A stretch of DNA of 64,000 nucleotides from Rhodoferax sp. GW822-FHT02A01 (lineage in GTDB: Bacteria; Pseudomonadota; Gammaproteobacteria; Burkholderiales; Burkholderiaceae_C). Under the pieces are notes generated by a model. It saw nothing but the letters and a program-made list of their open reading frames with translations. It was not told the origin of the DNA and did no database searches. Position 1 is the stretch's first letter, and each line of letters begins with the position of its first letter. Position numbers and translations under genes: made by a program. Positions 18,221-25,638 of this stretch are shown piece by piece. The stretch is from NCBI RefSeq assembly GCF_038784515.1, contig NZ_CP152376.1, positions 4,588,001-4,652,000 of the forward strand, given 5' to 3'.

Positions 18221-19489
18221 TTAGGCGACAGATGCAGCGGTATTGGCCTTGGTGACCAAGCCGTCGGTCCCCATGCGTTTGCGATAGGTTTCCAGGAAAC
18301 GGGCCAGTCGCCCGATAGCCTCACGCAAATCGTCCTCATGCGGCAGGAACACGATGCGGAAATGATCGGGCGTCGGCCAGTTGAAGCCCGTGCCCTGCAC
18401 CAGCATCACGCGGGTTGCGCGCAGGACTTCCATGAAGAACTGGCGATCGTCCTCAATGGGGTAGATCTTCGGGTCCAGACGCGGAAACATGTAGAGCGCC
18501 GCTGCAGGCTTGACGCACGTGACCCCCGGGATGGCCGTGATCAGCTCATACGCCAGGTCGCGCTGGCGCCGCAGACGCCCGCCTTCCTTCACCAGGTCCT
18601 GGATGCTCTGGTAACCACCCAAGGCCGTCTGAATCGCATACTGGCCGGGCACGTTGGAGCCCAGCTTCAGGTTGGCCAGCATGTTCAGCCCTTCAATGAA
18701 ATCGCTGGCATGCTCCTTGGGGCCAGAAATGACCATCCAGCCGGCACGGTATCCGCAAGAGCGGTAGGCCTTGGAGAGTGAATTGAAGGTCAGGGTCAAT
18801 ACATCGGTGGACAGGCTGCCAATCGCCGTGTGTCGGGCGCCTTCATACAGTACCTTGTCGTATACCTCATCGGCCAGTATCACCAGGCCGAATTCGCGGG
18901 CGATGGCAACAATGCCACGCAGCAGTTCATCGCTGTACAACACGCCCGTGGGGTTGTTGGGATTGATGACCACAATGCCCTTGGTGCGCGAGGTGATCTT
19001 GGCGCGGATATCGACCAGATCGGGCATCCAGCCATTCTCTTCATCGCACTGGTAGTGCACGGGGATGCCGCCGGAGAGGCTGGTCGCGGCCGTCCACAGC
19101 GGATAGTCAGGAGACGGCACCAACAACTCGTCCCCGTCATCCAGCAACGCATTGCAGGCCATGACAATGAGTTCACTGGCGCCATTTCCCAGATAGATAT
19201 CGTCCAGCGTCACACCCACAATGCCCTGCTGCTGGGTGTAGTGCATGACCGCCTTGCGCGCAGCGAATATGCCTTTGCTGTCGCTGTAACCCGCTGAATT
19301 GGGCAGGTTGCGGATCATGTCCTGCTGGATTTCCTCGGGTGCGTCGAACCCAAACGGCGCCAAATTGCCGATGTTGAGCTTGATGATCTTCAGCCCCTCG
19401 TCCTCCATCTGGCGCGCCGCGTCCACAATAGGACCACGCACGTCATACAACACATTGGACAATTTCGCGGATTTTCGAATGGGTTTCAA
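18221..19489 (-). CDS. alaA: Alanine-synthesising aminotransferase, AlaA type
   Basis: PLP fold-I transaminase converting pyruvate and glutamate to alanine. 422 residues and strikingly close to E. coli AlaA along its length: YDVRGPIVDAARQME, LNIGNLAPFGFDAPEEI, INPNNPTGVLYSDELL, and the PLP lysine in FNSLSKAYR. Thirty-one bases separate it from hom, so it likely leads the alaA-hom-thrC-moeA-moaD transcript. Confidence 0.9.
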   Translation of the reverse strand: MKPIRKSAKLSNVLYDVRGPIVDAARQMEDEGLKIIKLNIGNLAPFGFDAPEEIQQDMIRNLPNSAGYSDSKGIFAARKAVMHYTQQQGIVGVTLDDIYLGNGASELIVMACNALLDDGDELLVPSPDYPLWTAATSLSGGIPVHYQCDEENGWMPDLVDIRAKITSRTKGIVVINPNNPTGVLYSDELLRGIVAIAREFGLVILADEVYDKVLYEGARHTAIGSLSTDVLTLTFNSLSKAYRSCGYRAGWMVISGPKEHASDFIEGLNMLANLKLGSNVPGQYAIQTALGGYQSIQDLVKEGGRLRRQRDLAYELITAIPGVTCVKPAAALYMFPRLDPKIYPIEDDRQFFMEVLRATRVMLVQGTGFNWPTPDHFRIVFLPHEDDLREAIGRLARFLETYRKRMGTDGLVTKANTAASVA

Positions 19490-19602
19490 AGTCTCTCCAA
19501 CAGGGGTGCGGGGCGAAACCTATAATTTGACCACAGTTACTTGCCCGATTTGCCTGCCCTCTTCAAAGGCAACGCCACTTTTCCCATCCCGTCACCCAAA
19601 CC

Positions 19603-19968
19603 ATGAAACTTTTACCCGACGCCAGCAACCGCCATAGCATTACCGGCTATGGCCCCGGTTGGGTGAGCGTGAATGGGGAGAGGTTCACCAGCAGCCTGTA
19701 CATCAGTCCGCAGAAAGGGACTTCCATTTGGCAGTGCCCAGGTTTTGACGGGTTGTCGGCCGAGCACTTCGATGTGTTTGCCGACATGCAACCTGAACTG
19801 ATCGTGTTCGGTAGTGGTGACCGTATCCGGTTCCCGCACCCCCGTTGTCTGCAAAATCTCTACAGGTTGCGAATTGGTGTGGAAACCATGGATACCCAGG
19901 CGGCCTGCCGGACATTCAACTTTCTGGCCGGCGAAGGAAGAAGGGTAATCGCGGCACTTTTGGTGTGA
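19603..19968 (+). CDS. Mth938-domain (DUF498) protein
   Basis: 121-residue cytosolic protein of the Mth938/NDUFAF3 fold. Motifs: ITGYGPGWVSVNGE near the start, LIVFGSGDR in the core and GVETMDTQAACRTFNFLAGEGR at the end. The bacterial function is unknown; the mitochondrial relative NDUFAF3 helps assemble complex I, which does not by itself define this protein's role. A perfect TATAAT lies 77 bases upstream but no -35 fits. It is divergent from alaA and followed by bcp. Confidence 0.85.
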   Translation: MKLLPDASNRHSITGYGPGWVSVNGERFTSSLYISPQKGTSIWQCPGFDGLSAEHFDVFADMQPELIVFGSGDRIRFPHPRCLQNLYRLRIGVETMDTQAACRTFNFLAGEGRRVIAALLV

Positions 19969-20102
19969 ATCATTCACGCGCCCAAAGGAAGCGCTGTCAG
20001 TTTCAGGGTAAAATCGCAGGTTGTGGCCGAGAGTGATTGACGCTGTCACCTTGTTCGACCTTCACTTTGCCTGACACCTGCACGCGAGATATTTATACCC
20101 TT

Positions 20103-20582
20103 ATGGCGATTGTTGTCAATAAACCCCTTCCCGAATTCGAAGCAAATGCAACTGGTGGCGTCAAGGTGACCAACACCTCCCACGCCGGAAAGACGCTGGT
20201 TTTGTACTTTTACCCCAAAGACAATACACCCGGCTGCACCACAGAAGCAATGCAATTCCGCGACAAGTACAAGGACTTTGTGAAAGCCGGCGCCACTGTG
20301 TTCGGGGTTTCCCGTGACAACATGAAGTCGCACGACGAATTCAAGGCCAAGCTGGAATTGCCTTTTGAGTTGATCGCCGATACAGAAGAAAAAATGTGCC
20401 ACATGTTTGGTGTGGTCAAGAACAAGATCATGTATGGCAAGAAAGTCAAAGGCATTGAGCGCAGCACGTTCCTGGTGGGCGCGGATGGCCTGCTGAAAGA
20501 AGAATGGCGTGGTCTGAAGGTGCCAGGCCACGTAGACGAAGTGCTTAAGTCGGTCAAGATGCTGAACAAAAAAGCCGCCTGA
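20103..20582 (+). CDS. bcp: Thiol peroxidase Bcp (peroxiredoxin Q)
   Basis: Thioredoxin-dependent peroxidase. 159 residues. The peroxidatic cysteine is Cys45 in PGCTTEAMQFRD. The second cysteine five residues on, used as resolving Cys in E. coli-type Bcp, is replaced by methionine; Cys99 (EEKMCHMF) remains. It may therefore be a one-Cys enzyme or resolve through another residue. I chose ATG 20103 (MAIVVNKPLPEF). The 130-base gap before it shows no convincing promoter. Confidence 0.93.
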   Translation: MAIVVNKPLPEFEANATGGVKVTNTSHAGKTLVLYFYPKDNTPGCTTEAMQFRDKYKDFVKAGATVFGVSRDNMKSHDEFKAKLELPFELIADTEEKMCHMFGVVKNKIMYGKKVKGIERSTFLVGADGLLKEEWRGLKVPGHVDEVLKSVKMLNKKAA

Positions 20583-20680
20583 ATCGCGGTTTGTTGTTTT
20601 GACACACGTCCAGTGGCGGTGTCATCCAGCTTATGCATAATGGGGCACATGCCGTTGATTCCTGCAACCGCGCTCCCTAA

Positions 20681-20712
20681 AAAAGCCACCTTGGCTCAAG
20701 GTGGCTTTTTCA
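20681..20712 (+). terminator. Intrinsic terminator between bcp and phoH
   Basis: AAGCCACCTTG (20683-20693) pairs with CAAGGTGGCTT (20697-20707) around a GCT loop and is followed by TTT. It lies about 100 bases past bcp and 50 bases before the PhoH gene. Confidence 0.88.
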
Positions 20713-20761
20713 CTTCTGCGGCATCTGTTTTTCATCAACCTTCCTTCGCGAGCCACACTAC

Positions 20762-22420
20762 ATGCCCTTGCCCCCCGCCCCTTCCAAACGTGCTGACCGC
20801 CTGCCTGCCAAAGCTTTTGATGCCTCAGAGCGCACCAGCCGACCGCAACGCAAAGCCGCTACCGCTGCGGCTGCAGAGCCCGTGGGCGTAGTGATTCCCA
20901 TCATCAAACCAGTGGCCAAGGAGAGCCCGCGGTTCCTCTCGCCTGAACCTGCACCGGCTGAAGCAAAAGCTGCCAAGACAACTGCCGGAAAAACCACTAC
21001 GACCACGCGCAAGACAAGGCGCACGGAGACGGGTCCGGCCAAACTGTTTGTGCTGGACACCAACGTCTTGCTGCATGACCCGATGTGCCTGTTCCGCTTT
21101 GAAGAACACGACATCTACCTGCCCATGATCGTGCTCGAAGAGCTGGATGCGCACAAAAAGGGGATGACGGAAGTTGCGCGCAACGCCCGTCAGACCAGCC
21201 GCACGCTCGACACGCTTGCGGGCGCACCTGGCGCCGACATCACGGCTGGCTTCAAACTGGCCAGCACGGGCAATCGTGATGCCCGTGGCAAGCTGCTGTT
21301 TCAGACACAGCCGCTGGACTATGCACTGCCTACCAGCCTGCCACAAGGCAAGGCCGACAACCAGATCCTGGGTGTTGTTGAGGCTCTGCGCAAGAAGTTC
21401 ACCCCGCGTGAAGTCGTTCTGGTTTCCAAGGACATCAACATGCGCGTCAAGGCACGTGCACTGGGTCTGGCAACTGACGACTACCAGAATGACAAGACGC
21501 TGGAAGATGGAGACCTGCTGTACTCTGGCGCGCTGGCACTGCCCAGCGACTTCTGGGCAACGCATGGCCAAAGCGTGGAGAGCTGGCAGCAAGGCCAGCA
21601 CACCTTCTACAAGGTGGACGGTCCTTCAGTGCCCAGCATGATGATCAACCAGTTTGTGTACTTTGAGTCTCCCGGGGAGCCCAGTCTGTATGCGCGTGTG
21701 ACCGAAATTCGCGGCACCACGGCCGTGCTGAAGACCTTGAAAGACTTCAACCACCTCAAGAATGCGGTGTGGGGTGTCACCACGCGCAACCGCGAGCAGA
21801 ACTTCGCGATGAATCTGCTGACGGACCCCGAAGTGGACTTCGTGACACTAACCGGCACTGCCGGCACCGGCAAGACATTGATGGCTCTGGCTGCCGGACT
21901 GACACAGGTACTGGATGACCGCCGCTATACCGAAATTATCGTCACCCGTGCCACGGTGAGTGTGGGTGAGGACATCGGCTTTCTGCCCGGCACAGAAGAA
22001 GAGAAGATGGGCCCCTGGATGGGCGCGCTAGATGACAACCTGGAAGTGTTGGGCAAGACCGATACCAGCGCCGGCGAATGGGGGCGTGCGGCAACCAATG
22101 AACTGATCCGCAGCCGCATCAAGATCAAGAGCATGAACTTCATGCGGGGACGCACCTTCCTGAACAAGTACGTGATCATTGACGAAGCGCAGAACCTGAC
22201 GCCCAAGCAAATGAAAACGTTGATCACCCGTGCCGGCCCCGGCACCAAGATCATCTGCATGGGCAATCTGGCGCAGATTGATACACCCTATCTGACTGAA
22301 GGCTCTTCTGGCTTGACGTTTGCCGTGGACCGTTTCAAGGGTTGGCCGCACGGTGGGCACATCACGCTGGCGCGCGGTGAGCGCTCCCGCCTTGCCGACT
22401 TTGCCAGCGAAGTGCTTTAA
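20762..22420 (+). CDS. PhoH-family ATPase with N-terminal PIN domain
   Basis: 552 residues: a low-complexity Ala/Lys/Thr-rich N-terminus (about 1-95), a PIN nuclease domain starting FVLDTNVLLHDP near 97, and a PhoH ATPase domain with Walker A LTGTAGTGKTLMALA and IIDEAQNLTPKQMK. This PIN-PhoH architecture (PhoH2) is linked to RNA binding and unwinding or cleavage in other bacteria; the cellular role here is unknown. It is convergent with dnaB, only 27 bases apart, without an obvious terminator. Confidence 0.9.
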   Translation: MPLPPAPSKRADRLPAKAFDASERTSRPQRKAATAAAAEPVGVVIPIIKPVAKESPRFLSPEPAPAEAKAAKTTAGKTTTTTRKTRRTETGPAKLFVLDTNVLLHDPMCLFRFEEHDIYLPMIVLEELDAHKKGMTEVARNARQTSRTLDTLAGAPGADITAGFKLASTGNRDARGKLLFQTQPLDYALPTSLPQGKADNQILGVVEALRKKFTPREVVLVSKDINMRVKARALGLATDDYQNDKTLEDGDLLYSGALALPSDFWATHGQSVESWQQGQHTFYKVDGPSVPSMMINQFVYFESPGEPSLYARVTEIRGTTAVLKTLKDFNHLKNAVWGVTTRNREQNFAMNLLTDPEVDFVTLTGTAGTGKTLMALAAGLTQVLDDRRYTEIIVTRATVSVGEDIGFLPGTEEEKMGPWMGALDDNLEVLGKTDTSAGEWGRAATNELIRSRIKIKSMNFMRGRTFLNKYVIIDEAQNLTPKQMKTLITRAGPGTKIICMGNLAQIDTPYLTEGSSGLTFAVDRFKGWPHGGHITLARGERSRLADFASEVL

Positions 22421-22447
22421 AACAGGTTATGGGCCAGGCGTGGGGGC

Positions 22448-23854
22448 TCAGTAGTCCCCACCGCCTCCGGCCGCCAGATTCTCGAATTTGGTGATGTGGC
22501 GCAGGAATGCGAGCTTGACCGTGCCGGTTGGGCCGTTACGCTGCTTGGCAATGATGACTTCCGCCACACCAGGCTCCTTGCAGGCCTCCTTGGTGTAGTA
22601 CTCGTCACGGTAAATGAACATGATGATGTCGGCATCCTGCTCGATAGCGCCTGACTCGCGCAAGTCACTCATCATGGGGCGTTTGTCCGGGCGCTGCTCC
22701 ACACTGCGATTGAGCTGGGATAAAGCAATGACCGGGCACTTGAGCTCGCGCGCCAGCATCTTGAGTCCTCGGGATATTTCGCCGAGCTCGGTTGCACGGT
22801 TTTCACTGTCGCTTCCGCCGTTACCACTCATCAGTTGCAAGTAGTCCACCACGATCAACCCCAGCTGACCATATTGGCGCGAAAGACGCCGCGCATTGGC
22901 CCGCACCTCACTGGAGTTCAGACCAGGACTCTCATCAATGTGCAGAGAGATGGTGCGCAAGCGTTCGATGGCCTCGGAAAGACGTGGCCACTCCTCGTCA
23001 GTCAACTTGCCGGTACGCAAATGCCCCTGGTCGATTCGACCAATGGAGCCAACGATACGAACCGCCAACTGCGCTGCACCCATTTCCATGGAGAACACTG
23101 CAACAGGTAGTCCCTCATTGAGTGCCACGTGTTCTGCGATATTGATGGCCAATGCCGTCTTGCCCATGGAGGGACGCGCTGCCAGCACGATCAGATCACC
23201 CGGCTGCAAACCAGCCGTCATGCGGTCAAAATCGTAGAAGCCGGTTCGCACTCCCGTCACGTCATTCGGGTTGTCGGCCATTTCCTGCACACGGTCCAGC
23301 AAATTGACCACCAGGGATTCCATGGCCTGAAATCCCTGTTTGTTGCGCTTGCCCTGCTCCCCGATGTTGAAGATCTTCTGCTCGGACTCGTCCACGATTT
23401 GCGAAACCGCCCTGCCTTGCGGATTGAAGGCGTTGGTGGCGATTTCGTCGCTGGCTGTCACCAGCTTGCGCAATATGGAGCGGTCACGCACGATCTCTGC
23501 GTAGCGGCGGATATTGCTGGCGCTGGGTACGTACTGTGCCAACGAATTCAGGTAGGCCAGGCCGCCGGTTTCCTCCGCCTTGCCCTGGCTTTGCAGATGC
23601 TCGAAAACGGTGATCACGTCTGCCGGCTTGTTCCCATTCACCAGCACACCGATCGCGGCGTAGATGAGACGGTGCTCATACCGGTAAAAATCACTGTCGG
23701 ACAAAATGTCGCCCACGCGATCCCACGCCGTGTTATCCAGCAACAGACCGCCCAAAACGCTGGACTCGCCTTCAATGGAGTGCGGTGGAATCCGCAGCTG
23801 TGCTACTTGACGGTCCTGTCCGTATTCATCAAACGGGGAAATGACGGCTGACAT
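22448..23854 (-). CDS. dnaB: Replicative DNA helicase
   Basis: Hexameric 5'-3' helicase at the replication fork. 468 residues. N-terminal domain begins around PPHSIEGESSVLGGLLLD; RecA-like domain has Walker A AARPSMGKTALAIN and LIVVDYLQLMSGNG; SQLNRSVEQRPDKRPMMSDLRESG is diagnostic. It ends in an AAGGGGDY tail. It lies downstream of the rplI operon and its terminator, so it probably has its own promoter in 23,855-23,980. Confidence 0.97.
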   Translation of the reverse strand: MSAVISPFDEYGQDRQVAQLRIPPHSIEGESSVLGGLLLDNTAWDRVGDILSDSDFYRYEHRLIYAAIGVLVNGNKPADVITVFEHLQSQGKAEETGGLAYLNSLAQYVPSASNIRRYAEIVRDRSILRKLVTASDEIATNAFNPQGRAVSQIVDESEQKIFNIGEQGKRNKQGFQAMESLVVNLLDRVQEMADNPNDVTGVRTGFYDFDRMTAGLQPGDLIVLAARPSMGKTALAINIAEHVALNEGLPVAVFSMEMGAAQLAVRIVGSIGRIDQGHLRTGKLTDEEWPRLSEAIERLRTISLHIDESPGLNSSEVRANARRLSRQYGQLGLIVVDYLQLMSGNGGSDSENRATELGEISRGLKMLARELKCPVIALSQLNRSVEQRPDKRPMMSDLRESGAIEQDADIIMFIYRDEYYTKEACKEPGVAEVIIAKQRNGPTGTVKLAFLRHITKFENLAAGGGGDY

Positions 23855-23983
23855 GAATATTCCTTGTAACCCTTGATGCTACGGTTCTAATCGGCGTGCG
23901 TCGAGAGGTTTGGCTGGGTATAACCTAATGGAGATTCTGTGCACAAACTGTGTACATCGGTGGATAAGTCGATCCACAAAAAC

Positions 23984-24015
23984 AAAAGCCGCAGGGCGAG
24001 CCCGGCGGCTTTTGT
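23984..24015 (-). terminator. Terminator after the rpsF-priB-rpsR-rplI operon
   Basis: AAAAGCCGC (23984-23992) pairs with GCGGCTTTT (24005-24013), with an inner GGGC/GCCC stem. On the minus strand it is followed by a T-rich GTTTTTG. It lies about 50 bases after rplI. Confidence 0.85.
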
Positions 24016-24060
24016 ATCAACCGGCCCCACCTGCAAGCAGGCTGAGCTAGTGGTTACGAC

Positions 24061-24513
24061 TTAGGCGGTTTCGCCGTACACAGAAACGGTGATATCTACC
24101 ACCACGTCCGTGTGCAGAGCCACGCTCACGGTGCTGTCGCCAATGACCTTGATCGGGCCGTTGGGCATACGCACGTGGGACTTGGCAACCTTGTAACCGT
24201 TCTTGGACAGCTCCTCAGCGATGTCAAAGTTGGTAACGGAGCCGAAAAGTCGTCCATCCACGCCAGCTTTTTGGGTCAGCTTGATGGCGGTACCTGCCAG
24301 CTTTTCACCCAGGGCTTGGGCTTCAGCCAGCTTGGCAGCAGCAGCTTTTTCCAGCTCAGCGCGGCGGGCTTCGAACTCAGTCTTGGCAGCTTCAGTAGCG
24401 CGACGAGCACGGCCAGAAGGAATCAGGAAGTTGCGGGCGTAGCCGTCCTTGACCTTGACGATTTCGCCGAGGTTACCGAGGTTCACGACCTTGTCGAGCA
24501 GAATGATTTGCAT
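24061..24513 (-). CDS. rplI: 50S ribosomal protein L9
   Basis: Large-subunit protein. 150 residues, starting [30 protein letters not shown], the L9 signature, then a long charged helix and a C-terminal rRNA-binding domain. AAGGAG precedes the ATG. Last gene of the S6 operon. Confidence 0.98.
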   Translation of the reverse strand: MQIILLDKVVNLGNLGEIVKVKDGYARNFLIPSGRARRATEAAKTEFEARRAELEKAAAAKLAEAQALGEKLAGTAIKLTQKAGVDGRLFGSVTNFDIAEELSKNGYKVAKSHVRMPNGPIKVIGDSTVSVALHTDVVVDITVSVYGETA

Positions 24514-24525
24514 GGGTCGTACTCC

Positions 24526-24807
24526 TTAGATCTTGTGCTGGTCGCTGTAAGGCAGCAACGCGAGGAAACGCGCGCGCTTGATAGCGGTGTTCAGTTGGCG
24601 CTGGAAAATAGCGCGGGTGCCGGTCAGGCGTGCGGGAATGATCTTGCCGTTTTCAGCAATGAAATCACGCAGCGTGTCGATGTCCTTGTAGTCGATCTCT
24701 TCGACGCCGGTCACGGTAAAGCGGCAGAAGCGCTTGCGCTTGAACAGCAGCGATTGGGTGTTGCGCTTGGGGCGCTTGTCTTTGTTGAAACGTTTTGGTC
24801 CGGGCAT
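24526..24807 (-). CDS. rpsR: 30S ribosomal protein S18
   Basis: Small-subunit protein that pairs with S6 in the platform. 93 residues with a basic N-terminus; [22 protein letters not shown] and the family signature [19 protein letters not shown] are present. It lies 12 bases before rplI and 17 bases after priB. Confidence 0.98.
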   Translation of the reverse strand: MPGPKRFNKDKRPKRNTQSLLFKRKRFCRFTVTGVEEIDYKDIDTLRDFIAENGKIIPARLTGTRAIFQRQLNTAIKRARFLALLPYSDQHKI

Positions 24808-24824
24808 GATGGACTCCTAAAAAA

Positions 24825-25118
24825 TTAATCTTGCAAAAAATCTTGAATGTGAAAAACGACTGACTTTCCCTGTCGCGCATTTGCCAAAAAACCCTTGAAT
24901 TGCCACTGGCTACCAACTGCCTGCTTTGCAAGCCGTTCTGCCAGTGCTCCAAAGGCCACCGCCTTGATGGCGACTTTCACGGTTCTGATTCCACCGGCCT
25001 CTTCAACCTGAGACTCATGTTCGAGTCTGCAGTTCAGGGCTGGCAGTCCTGCCGGTGTGTAACGCATGGGTTCGACCTCTGCGATACCGGCACTCAGTTC
25101 CAGTGAATTGGCTTGCAC
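24825..25118 (-). CDS. priB: Primosomal replication protein N
   Basis: Single-stranded-DNA-binding OB-fold protein of the replication-restart primosome. 97 residues. LELSAGIAE, RYTPAGLPALNCRLEHES and WQFKGFLANAR match betaproteobacterial PriB. The start is a GTG at 25118; a TAA in the same frame two codons upstream rules out a longer form. The AAGGAG nearest it overlaps the GTG, which is unusual. It sits between rpsF and rpsR as is typical. Confidence 0.92.
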   Translation of the reverse strand: MQANSLELSAGIAEVEPMRYTPAGLPALNCRLEHESQVEEAGGIRTVKVAIKAVAFGALAERLAKQAVGSQWQFKGFLANARQGKSVVFHIQDFLQD

Positions 25119-25150
25119 TCCTTAACGGGAAAAGAATCGATTTTTCAGGA

Positions 25151-25516
25151 TCAGGCTTGGTACTCGGCTTGTTGGGCCTTACGTGTTTCTTCGCGCTCCA
25201 CGGTCTTCATCATGGAGGAAGGACCGGTTTCAGCCTTCTTCTTCAGAACCGTCAGGTGACGCAACACGGCATCGTTGAACTTGAACGCATGTTCCAGTTC
25301 GGACATCACAGCCTGATCGGCTTCGATGTTGATGCACAGGTAATGGGCCTTGGCCAGCTTGTTGATCATGTAAACCATCTGACGACGGCCCCAGTCTTCA
25401 ACACGGTGCACCTTGCCACCGCCAGCGGTGATCATGCCCTTGTAACGCTCCAGCATAGCGGGAACTTGTTCGCTCTGATCCGGGTGGATCATGAGGATGA
25501 TTTCATAATGACGCAT
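25151..25516 (-). CDS. rpsF: 30S ribosomal protein S6
   Basis: Platform protein of the small subunit; forms a dimer with S18. 121 residues. [37 protein letters not shown] and [11 protein letters not shown] are diagnostic. ATG 25516 has AAGGAG upstream; the nine extra in-frame codons before it are not S6-like. First gene of the operon, behind a leader of about 85 bases. Confidence 0.98.
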   Translation of the reverse strand: MRHYEIILMIHPDQSEQVPAMLERYKGMITAGGGKVHRVEDWGRRQMVYMINKLAKAHYLCINIEADQAVMSELEHAFKFNDAVLRHLTVLKKKAETGPSSMMKTVEREETRKAQQAEYQA

Positions 25517-25601
25517 TGATACTCCTTGTGGATACCCCGGCATGCGGGTCGGAAAAGCTACCCCCGGCGTCTAAACAGGGTGCAGCAAGGCGAAGCCCAC
25601 G

Positions 25602-25631
25602 ATTGTAACCCAGAAGCACGGGACTGGCCAA
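25602..25631 (-). promoter_or_regulatory. Likely sigma-70 promoter of the rpsF operon
   Basis: TTGGCC (25631-25626) and TACAAT (25607-25602) with an 18-base spacer on the minus strand, giving a leader of about 80 bases before rpsF. The leader contains GC-rich hairpin-forming sequence and CCG motifs, as expected where the S6:S18 pair autoregulates; I cannot confirm that fold by eye. Confidence 0.5.
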
Positions 25632-25638
25632 ATCAGCC

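Noticed and set aside
20599..20712. TTGACA and CATAAT before the terminator at 20,683 as a small-RNA gene
   Set aside because: The boxes are about 31 bases apart, far too wide, and no other -35 fits the CATAAT; the terminator is explained by bcp.
23960..23975. DnaA-box-like TTATCCACC upstream of dnaB
   Set aside because: A single imperfect box without a cluster, dnaA or dnaN; not evidence for an origin.
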